A stretch of DNA of 7,419 nt from Pseudomonadota bacterium (lineage in GTDB: Bacteria > Pseudomonadota > Gammaproteobacteria > Burkholderiales > Burkholderiaceae_C): the NCBI GenBank assembly GCA_023460715.1, contig JAEWPH010000076.1:1-7419 (forward strand), written 5' to 3'. The notes under the pieces were generated by a model. That model did no database searches, had not been told where the DNA came from, and saw only the letters and a list, made by a program, of their open reading frames with translations. The position numbers were made by a program, and so were the translations under genes. Below are positions 1-6,080 of this stretch, piece after piece; position 1 is the stretch's first letter, and each line of letters starts with the position of its first letter.

Positions 1-740
1 GCATAGCGCTGGTAGGCCTGGCTGGCGGCCAGCACGGTCGTGTGCGTGGCATTTCCATCGGCCACCGCATCGGTGGCGGCCGAGAGCTTGTGGAAGTACA
101 GCTGGTAGCGGTCGACCACCGCCGGCGGTAGGGCGGCGGCGGCCATGGCCGGTGCGTTCTCGGCCAGGGAAGCGGCGAAGAACTGCGCGCTGTCCACTGC
201 CCGGTCCTGCCCCGAGTGCATCACCTGCACCTGCCGCGGCCGGCCCTGAAAGGTGTCGCCGGCGAACAGCTCGGGATCGCGCTGCGCCAGGCGCGCGGCC
301 AGGCCCCGGTGCTCGGCGATGCCCACCTGGGTGAGGTTGCCGTAGCCCGGCGTGCCGATGCCCGCCACGCCCCAGCCCAGCAGGAAGTTGGCGCGCATGA
401 TCCTCTCGACATCGGCGCCCATCTGGCGGCCCAGCGGCGTCAGCGCGCCATCGGCCTGGGCGCGCGTCCAAAGGTTCAGCACGGCGTCGTCGTACTTCAT
501 CGCCGACAGGCCGCGGCTGCCGTGGCGGGCCACCAGCTCGGTATACACCTTGGCGAAGCCCGCGGGCGGCGGCTCGTAGCTGCCGAGCGGCTGGCGGGGC
601 TGGTAGGCGGTCTTGGTGGCGTAGTCGCCCGCGGCAACCGCCGGGGCCGGGTCGCCGTCGCCGCCTCCTCCGCCACACGCTGCAAGGCACAGCGCGGTGG
701 CCGCGAGGGAAAGGGTCAGGCGAAAGGAAGAAGCAGGCAT
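1..740 (-). CDS. Histidine acid phosphatase (phytase/MINPP-like) lipoprotein, C-terminus beyond window
   Basis: Reading leftward from an ATG at 740, 246 codons are open to the window edge, so the 3' end is missing. Residues 1-22 form a lipoprotein signal peptide: a short n-region (PASSFR), a hydrophobic core, and lipobox L19-A20-A21-C22 followed by five glycines, which suggests lipidation and export to the outer membrane. The mature part has the histidine-phosphatase superfamily signature ARHGSRG at 71-77, where R72, H73 and R76 would form the phosphate pocket and H73 would be the nucleophile. Also present are LTPLG at 100-104 and the branch-2 pattern HSGQDRAVDSAQFF at 175-188, containing the expected conserved Arg (R180). 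The catalytic C-terminal HD/HAE proton-donor motif would lie outside the window. By family this hydrolyses phosphomonoesters, possibly phytate or other inositol phosphates; the substrate is not visible. No Shine-Dalgarno sequence is seen upstream, and the only nearby in-frame ATG (794) is stopped after four codons, which supports 740. Confidence 0.78.
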   Translation of the reverse strand, partial: MPASSFRLTLSLAATALCLAACGGGGGDGDPAPAVAAGDYATKTAYQPRQPLGSYEPPPAGFAKVYTELVARHGSRGLSAMKYDDAVLNLWTRAQADGALTPLGRQMGADVERIMRANFLLGWGVAGIGTPGYGNLTQVGIAEHRGLAARLAQRDPELFAGDTFQGRPRQVQVMHSGQDRAVDSAQFFAASLAENAPAMAAAALPPAVVDRYQLYFHKLSAATDAVADGNATHTTVLAASQAYQRY

Positions 741-1005
741 GGGGAGGCGCGGCGAACGCGAGGAACAGGTGCCGGCAGCCTATCGACGGACCATGACCGG
801 TGCGTGACCGCCGTAACCGCCCTGTGGCGGGCAGCAGCCATTGGATCCAAGGAGCGCTGGGGGGCGTTCGCCGTCCACCGCCTCGCCGCCGTTCAAGGCG
901 CCATCGCCTCGCCTTCCGCCACGGCCCGACGGGGTGGATGCCCACCGCGTGCAGCCCCGGTGGCCCCATGCACAACGCACGGGGTGGCGCCGTGCGATCT
1001 GCCGC

Positions 1006-1027
1006 GCCCAGGCCCAGGCCCAGGCCC
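1006..1027. repeat. Short tandem hexamer repeat (GGCCCA)
   Basis: About 3.5 copies of GGCCCA run in a row (GCCCA, GGCCCA, GGCCCA, GGCCC) in non-coding DNA. It is a minor low-complexity tract of a kind prone to length variation between strains. No function is evident. Confidence 0.55.
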
Positions 1028-1047
1028 TGCCCCGCCCTGGCAGGCAT

Positions 1048-1111
1048 CACTTCAAAATCAATAGCGGCATGCGCTTGCTGGGTGGGCGCCAGCAGCCTGA
1101 AAGGCTTGTAT
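1048..1111. repeat. Degenerate copy of a dispersed Comamonadaceae intergenic repeat
   Basis: The segment begins with TCAAAATCAATAGC, followed by GCGCTT (1071-1076), a 7-nt loop and GGGCGC (1084-1089), then AGCCT-GAA-AGGCT (1094-1106) and TTGTAT. The first hairpin closes with four Watson-Crick pairs plus two G-T pairs. From memory, intergenic repeats in Acidovorax, Polaromonas and relatives share this order: an A/T-rich 'TCAAAA..ATAGC' head, a GCGCT...GGGCGC hairpin, then an AGGC...TTGTAT tail. The match is by pattern only and this copy is imperfect. It lies 49 nt beyond the HAD stop codon. Confidence 0.5.
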
Positions 1112-1159
1112 CCAGCGGACAGCCCGCGCCGGACTCACTGGCAGGCCCCGGCAGCAGGC

Positions 1160-1837
1160 TCAGGCCGCGGGCCGGTCCAGCAGCCCCGGCAGCTCGCCCA
1201 TGTCGCTCATCACATGGTGCGCCCCGGCGGCGCGCAGGGCCTCGGGCGAGCCGTGGCCGATGGGCGACGGGCTGTAGCCCACCACCTTCGCGCCTGCCGC
1301 CACGCCGGCGGTGACGCCCGTCACGGTGTCCTCCACCACCAGGCAGCGCGCCGGGTCGATGCCCAGTGCGGCCGCGGCGGCCAGGTACACATCGGGCGCG
1401 GGCTTGCTGCGGGGCATTTCGTGTCCGCTGAAGACCCGGCCCTCGAAGTACGGCATCAGGCCCACCTTGGCCAGCTGCATCTCGACCTTGAAGCGGTCGG
1501 CGCCCGACGCGCAGGCGATGCGGCCCTGCAGCCGCGCGTGCACAGCAGCCACCGCATCCACGGCGCCGGCAATGGCCACCAGGTGCTGCTCCAGCGCCAC
1601 GTTGCGCCGCGCGTAGAACGCCGCCATCCAGTCCTCGGTGAGCGGCCGGCCCGTGTGGTGCTCGATGGCCGCGCGCTCGTCGCGCACGGCCTTGCCCACG
1701 AACTGGCGCATGCATTCCTCGGGTGTCATGCGCCAGCCCATCTCGTCCAGCATGTCGCGCAGCACGCCGTTGGTGAGCGGCTCGCTGTCCACGAGCACGC
1801 CATCGCAATCGAACAGAACCGCGTCAAAGGAAGGCAT
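1160..1837 (-). CDS. HAD-IA family phosphatase (YieH/phosphoglycolate-phosphatase-like)
   Basis: A complete 225-residue protein with all four haloacid dehalogenase motifs. Motif I is FDCDGVLVDSE (9-19), with nucleophile D10 and acid/base D12. Motif II is the Ser in CASGAD (S111). Motif III is the Lys in RSKPAPDVY (K145). Motif IV is VVEDTVTGV, with E169 and D170 as Mg2+ ligands. Length and the alpha-helical cap between motifs I and II (about 20-90) fit subfamily IA, cap C1. The stretch YFEGRVFSGHEMPRSKPAP resembles the YieH-type sugar-phosphate phosphatases, so a small phosphorylated metabolite in the cytoplasm is the likely substrate; which one cannot be read from sequence. I chose the ATG at 1837 because GAAAGAG lies 9 nt upstream and motif I then sits at the usual distance. 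An in-frame ATG at 1855 would add six residues but follows a pyrimidine-rich stretch. No terminator is seen downstream. Confidence 0.9.
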   Translation of the reverse strand: MPSFDAVLFDCDGVLVDSEPLTNGVLRDMLDEMGWRMTPEECMRQFVGKAVRDERAAIEHHTGRPLTEDWMAAFYARRNVALEQHLVAIAGAVDAVAAVHARLQGRIACASGADRFKVEMQLAKVGLMPYFEGRVFSGHEMPRSKPAPDVYLAAAAALGIDPARCLVVEDTVTGVTAGVAAGAKVVGYSPSPIGHGSPEALRAAGAHHVMSDMGELPGLLDRPAA

Positions 1838-2051
1838 GGGGAGGCACTCTTTCATGAAGGGGAAGGGAGGAGGGAAAGGAGACGGGCCGGCAGCCGCGAC
1901 CCCATGGCCACTGGCCACACGGCGACGTGCCACCCGTGCGGGCAGGCCGGCCCGCGGCGCTGGGTTTTCGAATCTACCCGATCGGCAGCCCGGCCGCGCC
2001 TCCCGCCACCCGCGCAGTGCACCGCCGGCAAGGGCGACCTGCCGCGGCCAC

Positions 2052-2077
2052 AAAAAAAGGGCGCCCGAGGGCGCCCC
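2052..2077 (-). terminator. Rho-independent terminator of the repeat lipoprotein gene
   Basis: Read on the minus strand, a 7-bp all-G/C stem (2070-2076 pairing with 2059-2065) encloses a CTCG tetraloop and is followed by seven T residues (2052-2058). It starts 25 nt after the stop codon at 2102. This is a textbook intrinsic terminator and isolates the lipoprotein gene from the HAD gene downstream. Confidence 0.9.
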
Positions 2078-2101
2078 AATGCCTGTCCTGAAAAAGGTCC
2101 C

Positions 2102-3160
2102 TCAGGGGAACGTCGGGCCCGCCAGCGGATGGCGCAGGCCGACCGCATTCTTCACCGAAAGGGTGTAGATCTTGCCGTCGGAAAGGCCCACGTCGCTGAA
2201 GAAAAAGAAACCCTGCGCGGCACGCTCGTTGAGGCGGGCGACCAGCTGGTCCAGCGAGCCCTGGCTGCTTTCCTCGACCCGGTACTCGACCGGCCCGTTC
2301 TGCGCCGAGCTCTTCTCGAACAGCGCCACAGTGCTCCCCTCCACCAACAACGCGCCCACGTACACGAAGCCCTGTGCGCCCAGCTCGTTCAACTGCTGCA
2401 GCAGGGCCGCGCCATTCGCCGCGCCTGCATCGCGCACGGTGTAGGCATAGGTCGTGGCCGACGCATCCTTGCCGTAGAGCGAGAACGAATCGCTGCCCGC
2501 CATCAGCGGACCGAAGAAGCGGTAGCCCCGTGCACCCTGCGCGTTCAGCTGTGCATCGAAAGCCGCGCGGCTGACGGCCCCCGTAATCGGCTGGCGCTCG
2601 TAGCTGTAGGTGTTGCTGCGGGATGCGTCCCGCACGTAGAGCGAACGCAGATCGGAGCCCGAGCTAAACGCCATGGGTGCCTTGTACAGAAAGCCTTGCG
2701 CACCCTGCGCGTTCATCTGCGCCAGGGCTGCATCGGCAGACGCAGCGATCGGCTGCGTGGCGTATTCCAGGCGCGCCCCCGCATGGGCGGTGTCGGACAC
2801 GTAGAAATCGCCGAAGGTGCCCTGCGAAGCCCCCAGCGTGGACAGGAACGCATAGCCTTGCGCGCCCTGCGCGTTCATGGCGGCCAGCGCGCCGGCAAAG
2901 TCCGTGGACGCTGCCGCCAGCCGGTACTGCCCGGTCACCAGTGCGGGGGTGGTGGGCGGCGTGGGCGCCGGTTCGGGCGCGGGCGCCGGTGCGGGTGCAG
3001 GCGCAGGTGTCCCGGGGTCAGTGCCACCACCGCCCGGGGCAGGCGCTGCGTCGCCGCCGCCCCCGCCGCCTCCGCAAGCCGCCAACAGGGCGAGCATGGC
3101 TGCGGCCGCCGTGCGGCGGCTGATGTCTGTGGTTCTGGTCGTGGTCCGGGTGAAATTCAT
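2102..3160 (-). CDS. Lipoprotein with Ala/Pro linker and five DUF4177-like tandem repeats
   Basis: A 352-residue protein. Residues 1-29 form a lipoprotein signal: Arg/Thr-rich n-region, hydrophobic core (AMLALLAAC), lipobox L26-A27-A28-C29 followed by a glycine run. Residues 38-75 are a flexible Gly/Ala/Pro linker with alternating A-P. The rest is five repeats, marked by [LM]N-x-x-[GA]A-[QR]G-[YF] with its Asn at 96, 150, 206, 258 and 311, a period of 52-56 residues. Each unit reads as a strand (Y-x-Y/V), a helix ending in the motif, then two hydrophobic strands. The best-preserved units (last two, VEYRVEES...LNERAAQGFFFF) match my recollection of the DUF4177 pattern (YKVV...LNELGAEGWELV). 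Function is unknown; a tethered periplasmic or cell-surface binding protein is plausible. I chose the ATG at 3160 because it gives a proper signal peptide; the frame stays open to 3331 but with no signal-like start. The Shine-Dalgarno sequence is weak. The gene ends at a strong terminator and is divergent from the response regulator. Confidence 0.85.
   Translation of the reverse strand: MNFTRTTTRTTDISRRTAAAAMLALLAACGGGGGGGDAAPAPGGGGTDPGTPAPAPAPAPAPEPAPTPPTTPALVTGQYRLAAASTDFAGALAAMNAQGAQGYAFLSTLGASQGTFGDFYVSDTAHAGARLEYATQPIAASADAALAQMNAQGAQGFLYKAPMAFSSGSDLRSLYVRDASRSNTYSYERQPITGAVSRAAFDAQLNAQGARGYRFFGPLMAGSDSFSLYGKDASATTYAYTVRDAGAANGAALLQQLNELGAQGFVYVGALLVEGSTVALFEKSSAQNGPVEYRVEESSQGSLDQLVARLNERAAQGFFFFSDVGLSDGKIYTLSVKNAVGLRHPLAGPTFP
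2141..2929 (-). repeat. Five tandem protein repeats of about 54 residues
   Basis: This covers residues 78-340 of the lipoprotein. Core motifs in order are MNAQGAQGY, MNAQGAQGF, LNAQGARGY, LNELGAQGF and LNERAAQGF, spaced 54, 56, 52 and 53 residues apart. The first three units are closest to each other, sharing NAQGA(Q/R)G, while the last two have diverged. This suggests internal duplication with the more recent copies at the N-terminal side. Confidence 0.85.
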
Positions 3161-3316
3161 GCTGAGACTGATACGAAAGCCAGGCCCCGAAAGGGCCGGC
3201 GGGAAGAGAAAAAATAAGGGAGGCCGCCTGTGGCGTGAGAGCCACGGAAAGGGCTGCGCAGCGGGGGCCGAACCCGGCCACCCATCCCACGGCTGAGGTA
3301 CATTCTTGTGACCTCC

Positions 3317-3349
3317 CGACCCCACGCCCACCCCTCCTTGGTGGGGTCG
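3317..3349. promoter_or_regulatory. 9-bp perfect inverted repeat, candidate operator
   Basis: CGACCCCAC (3317-3325) and its exact complement GTGGGGTCG (3341-3349) are separated by 15 nt. An alternative pairing, CCCACC (3327-3332) with GGTGGG (3340-3345), is mutually exclusive with it. It lies 97 nt upstream of the regulator start and 157 nt upstream of the lipoprotein start. No T-run follows on either strand, so it is not an intrinsic terminator. It could be a binding site for a dimeric regulator or a switchable RNA leader; function is inferred from position only. Confidence 0.35.
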
Positions 3350-3435
3350 TGGTTACTCCATGCGGCAGACGCAACGCCGCAGGCGGCGCGCCCGCCAACG
3401 GCCCCCTGAGGGGCACTCGACAGCCCCCTCGCGAC

Positions 3436-3439
3436 AGGA
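3436..3439 (+). promoter_or_regulatory. Ribosome binding site that sets the TTG start at 3446
   Basis: AGGA (within ACAGGA) ends 6 nt before the TTG at 3446 and directly abuts the other in-frame TTG at 3440. Normal spacing therefore favours 3446. A later GTG at 3479 would begin inside the first strand of the receiver domain. Confidence 0.6.
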
Positions 3440-3445
3440 TTGCCC

Positions 3446-4129
3446 TTGAACCCCTCTGATTTCCCCGATCCGCACAGCGTGCGTTACGCCCTGGTCGTGG
3501 ACGACCATCCGCTGGTGGCGCGCGGGATGACCGAATTCCTGCGGTTACATAAGCAACTATCGGATGCAATCTGTGTGGGGACGGCGCAGGAGGCCTTACA
3601 CACCATCGCGCGGCGCGGCACGCCGGCCCTCGCCTTGGTGGACTTCTGGCTGGCCGACGGGGCCACGACCCATTTCGTGCGCGACATGCAGGCCCTGGCA
3701 CCCGGCGTGCGCGTGCTCATGGTGAGCGGCGACAGCCACGGGGCCATCGTGACCAAGGTGCGCAGCAGTGGCGCACACGGTTTTCTCCACAAGCAGCAGG
3801 ACCCCGAGGTCTTCACCGCGGCCGTCGACGCCGTACTGGCCGGCGGCACATGGTTCGATGCGCCGCTGCCCGACACGTCGGCCGCGCCGCTGTCGCGCGA
3901 GGTGCCCCTGCACCCCAGCGATCTCGGGCTCACGGCCCGCCAGGGCCAGATCCTGGCCTTCATCCTCGACGGCCAGCCCAACCGCCACATCGCCACGGCG
4001 CTGAATGTCTCGGAGCACACCGTCAAGGAACACGTGACGGCCATCCTGGGCAAGCTCGAGGTGCGCAACCGCGTGGAGGCCATCACCAAGCTGCGCGGCG
4101 TGCGGCTGGAGATTCCGCCGCTCTATTGA
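3446..4129 (+). CDS. NarL/FixJ-family response regulator (receiver + LuxR HTH)
   Basis: A 227-residue two-domain transcription factor of typical family length. The receiver domain (about 12-135) has the acidic pair D19-D20 in VVDDHP, phospho-acceptor D66 in LALVDFWLAD, the switch residue S94 in LMVSGD and the conserved lysine K116 in FLHK. A linker (about 136-157) leads to a LuxR-type HTH (about 160-222), with the signature LTARQGQIL, then IATALNVSEHTVKEHVTAIL as the recognition region and KLEVRNRVEAI. By family, phosphorylation at D66 promotes dimerisation and DNA binding in the cytoplasm. The start is a rare TTG at 3446, chosen for its AGGA; TTG at 3440 would add two residues. The gene converges on the hybrid histidine kinase with 19 nt between stops, which makes that kinase the obvious partner candidate. 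It is divergent from the repeat lipoprotein, a possible target. Target genes and signal are unknown. Confidence 0.93.
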   Translation: MNPSDFPDPHSVRYALVVDDHPLVARGMTEFLRLHKQLSDAICVGTAQEALHTIARRGTPALALVDFWLADGATTHFVRDMQALAPGVRVLMVSGDSHGAIVTKVRSSGAHGFLHKQQDPEVFTAAVDAVLAGGTWFDAPLPDTSAAPLSREVPLHPSDLGLTARQGQILAFILDGQPNRHIATALNVSEHTVKEHVTAILGKLEVRNRVEAITKLRGVRLEIPPLY

Positions 4130-4137
4130 GACGGTGG
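4115..4137. other. Hairpin at the convergent 3' ends of regulator and kinase
   Basis: CCGCCG-CTC, a TATT loop, then GAG-A-CGGTGG pair over nine base pairs with one bulged A and one G-T pair, overlapping the regulator's stop codon. A G-run (4136-4140) and C-run (4143-4148) follow and can form a second, tight hairpin. No T-run is present on either strand, so this is not a canonical intrinsic terminator, although it sits where a bidirectional one would be expected. Confidence 0.3.
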
Positions 4138-4148
4138 GGGCACCCCCC

Positions 4149-6035
4149 TCAAGACAGGGCCGAGGTGCGCCGCGCGGCCTCGAGCCAGCGCGTGAGCACG
4201 GCATGCAGTGCGTCCGGAGCGAGCGGCTTGCGAAACACCAGATAGCCCTCTTCCTCGGCCTGCTGCAGTTCGGGAATGCGCCCCTGGTCGGCGCTCACCA
4301 TGGCGCCCCGTGCATGGCCGCAGCGTTCCAGCAGCGCCTGCAGCACGGCAAAGCCACTCTCGCCCGCCGTCAGGCGCTGGTCGCACAGGATGGCGTCGGG
4401 GGCAAAGCCCCGCTCCAGCCACGCCAGGGCCTCGGGCCCGCTGGCGGCCGTCTCGACGCGCAGCCCCCAGGACTGCAGCAGCTGGGCCAGCGCCGACGCG
4501 ACCTGCGGATCGTCCTCCACCAGCAGGCAATCGCCTGCCAGCGACTGCACCCGCGTGGAGGCCGCCGGCGGCGGTGGGGGCGGCAGGGCAGTGCCGGGCC
4601 CTGCCCCGGGCGTCGCCGCAGCTACCGCATCCGGCGCAGCGAGCACGTTCAACCAGAAGCACGAGCCGCGTCCGGAGGTCGACTCGAATCCGTACTCCGC
4701 GCCGATCAGCCGCGCCGACCGCGCCACCACAGCCAAGCCCAGACCGTGGCCTTCCGCCCCCTGCGCCGCCTGCACGCCGCGGAAGTACGGAGCGTACACG
4801 CGGTGGCGGTCTTCCTGCGCCACGCCGGCGCCCGTGTCCCAGACCTCGATGCGCCATTGGCCCTGCCGCTGGCGCACGCCGATCAGCACCCCGCCGGAGC
4901 GGGTGTAGCGCAGCGCGTTCTGCGCCAGGTTGAAGACCATCTGCCGCAACAGCGCCGGGTCGGCCCGCACGCAGGGTTCGCGATGGCGGGGCAGAAACAG
5001 CCGCAGCCGCAGGCCGCGCATGGCGGCATCGGGGGCGAACACCGTGGCCACATCCTCGAACACGGCGCGCACGTGCACGTCCTCACGCCGCGCCACGAAG
5101 CTGCCGGACTCCAGCCGCGACAGGTCCAGCAGCGCGTTGAACATGAAGGACAGCGAACGCACGCATTCCTGCACGTCGCGCAGCACCGGGGCGAGTTGCG
5201 CGTCCGCATTGCGCTGCTGCGCCGTCTCCACCAGCAGGCCCATGGCATGCAGGGGCTGGCGCAGGTCGTGGCTGGTGGTAGAGATGAAGCGGTTCTTGTC
5301 CTCCAGCGCACGCTCGGCCTGCTCCTTGGCCAGCCGGTAGCCTTCGGCCAGCTGCTGGCGTTCGCGCTCCCGCTCGACCTGCTGCACCACGAACCGCCGC
5401 GATCCCCAGGCGTGCCGCAGGATCACCGCGCCGTACAGGGCCACCAGCGCCAGCATGGCCTGCCAGCGCTCGGGGAAGTACCAGACCACGGCCGCCAGGG
5501 TCGGCCCGTAGGCGGCGAGAAAGAAGGGCACGAAGATGCGCGGCTGCGGCGCGAGGAACGTGGTACCCGACGCGATCACGGCGCAGATCACGAGGTACAC
5601 GATGAGCCGGAACTCCTGCGGCGCACCCTGCGTGAGCAAGATGGGCAGGGCCCAGAACATGCCGTCGAGCCCCGCCAGCGTCTGGAAGACCCGCTCCCAG
5701 CGCGACACCACGGCGGCGTCCGAGAGAGCGGCGTCCCGATGGAAGCGCCGCTGCAGGAGCCACAGCACGGTCGCGAAGACGAGGAACGAACCCCACCACG
5801 CCAGCATGGGCCCCGCGGGCGCGCCGGTGCGCACGTACAGCCACGTGAGCACGCCCGGGATGACGATGGCCGGGATCTCCGACGTTCCCCCGCGCGAGGC
5901 GAAGGAATGCAATAGCTGCCGGCGCGCCGACAGGTCCATCAGCACCTGGGGCGAATGCACCTCGGGCGCGGCGTCGGGCAGGCGCGATTCAGCAAACCGC
6001 GAATCGGGATAGCGGCTGTCGGGGGCGTTCAGCAT
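4149..6035 (-). CDS. Membrane-bound hybrid sensor histidine kinase with C-terminal receiver
   Basis: A 628-residue protein. After a polar N-terminus come five or six hydrophobic segments (about 55-70, 77-95, 124-135 weak, 142-161, 166-187, 191-207), then a charged coiled coil (about 214-248) leading into the kinase. The HisKA H-box is STTSHDLRQPLHAM, with phospho-acceptor H256. The HATPase_c domain shows the N-box NLAQNALRYT (N369, N373), G1 DTGAG (400-404), F-box YAPYFRG and G2 GHGLGL (429-434). A Pro/Ala linker (about 475-495) joins a receiver with D508/D509, phospho-acceptor D552 (LCDQRL), S581 and K603 (FRKPL). All catalytic residues are intact. By family it autophosphorylates and passes phosphate to its own receiver and/or a separate regulator. 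No periplasmic sensor domain is evident, so the membrane segments themselves are the likely sensor. The ATG at 6035 lacks a Shine-Dalgarno sequence, while an in-frame ATG at 5939 (residue 33) has AGG 5 nt upstream and may be the true start. Confidence 0.93.
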   Translation of the reverse strand: MLNAPDSRYPDSRFAESRLPDAAPEVHSPQVLMDLSARRQLLHSFASRGGTSEIPAIVIPGVLTWLYVRTGAPAGPMLAWWGSFLVFATVLWLLQRRFHRDAALSDAAVVSRWERVFQTLAGLDGMFWALPILLTQGAPQEFRLIVYLVICAVIASGTTFLAPQPRIFVPFFLAAYGPTLAAVVWYFPERWQAMLALVALYGAVILRHAWGSRRFVVQQVERERERQQLAEGYRLAKEQAERALEDKNRFISTTSHDLRQPLHAMGLLVETAQQRNADAQLAPVLRDVQECVRSLSFMFNALLDLSRLESGSFVARREDVHVRAVFEDVATVFAPDAAMRGLRLRLFLPRHREPCVRADPALLRQMVFNLAQNALRYTRSGGVLIGVRQRQGQWRIEVWDTGAGVAQEDRHRVYAPYFRGVQAAQGAEGHGLGLAVVARSARLIGAEYGFESTSGRGSCFWLNVLAAPDAVAAATPGAGPGTALPPPPPPAASTRVQSLAGDCLLVEDDPQVASALAQLLQSWGLRVETAASGPEALAWLERGFAPDAILCDQRLTAGESGFAVLQALLERCGHARGAMVSADQGRIPELQQAEEEGYLVFRKPLAPDALHAVLTRWLEAARRTSALS

Positions 6036-6080
6036 CGTTCGGCAAGGGAGTGGACTGTGCGGCGAGGAAAGACGGCAGGC

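Larger units (their letters stand above)
741..1159. other. Gene-free region between the phosphatase and HAD genes
   Basis: This 419-nt stretch shows no convincing gene; open frames here are short or antisense artefacts of high GC. It should contain the promoter of the leftward phosphatase gene and the 3' end of the HAD transcript, but I see no clear -35/-10 pair and no hairpin followed by a T-run. It holds a short hexamer repeat (1006-1027) and a degenerate dispersed repeat (1048-1111), listed separately. Confidence 0.6.
3161..3445. other. Divergent intergenic region between lipoprotein and response regulator
   Basis: These 285 nt separate two divergently read genes, so both promoters should be here. 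I find no convincing sigma-70 -35/-10 pair for either direction. Several short hairpins are visible: GGCCC/GGGCC (3183-3197) and GTGGC/GCCAC (3230-3245) in the lipoprotein leader, and CGCCGC/GCGGCG (3375-3388) and GCCCC/GGGGC (3401-3414) in the regulator leader. In DNA this GC-rich, such hairpins may be fortuitous. The longest inverted repeat is listed separately. Confidence 0.6.

Noticed and set aside
800..3217. An 805-codon open frame on the plus strand spanning the HAD and lipoprotein genes.
   Set aside because: It lies antisense to two genes with clear family motifs, is rich in Arg/Ala/Gly/His low-complexity sequence and matches no recognisable domain. Long antisense open frames are expected at this GC content.
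3161..3331. A 57-residue N-terminal extension of the repeat lipoprotein.
   Set aside because: The extension lacks a signal-like start and would place the lipobox at about residue 86, too far in for a lipoprotein signal peptide.
3375..3414. Several short GC hairpins in the response-regulator leader, considered as a riboswitch.
   Set aside because: Stems are 5-6 bp in very GC-rich sequence, partly mutually exclusive, and match no riboswitch class I recognise.
4132..4148. G-run/C-run hairpin between the convergent stop codons as an intrinsic terminator.
   Set aside because: The loop is only 2-3 nt and no T-run follows on either strand.
4134..5915. A 593-codon open frame on the plus strand opposite the histidine kinase.
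   Set aside because: The opposite strand encodes every kinase and receiver motif; the plus-strand translation is His/Arg/Gly/Gln-rich with no recognisable domain.
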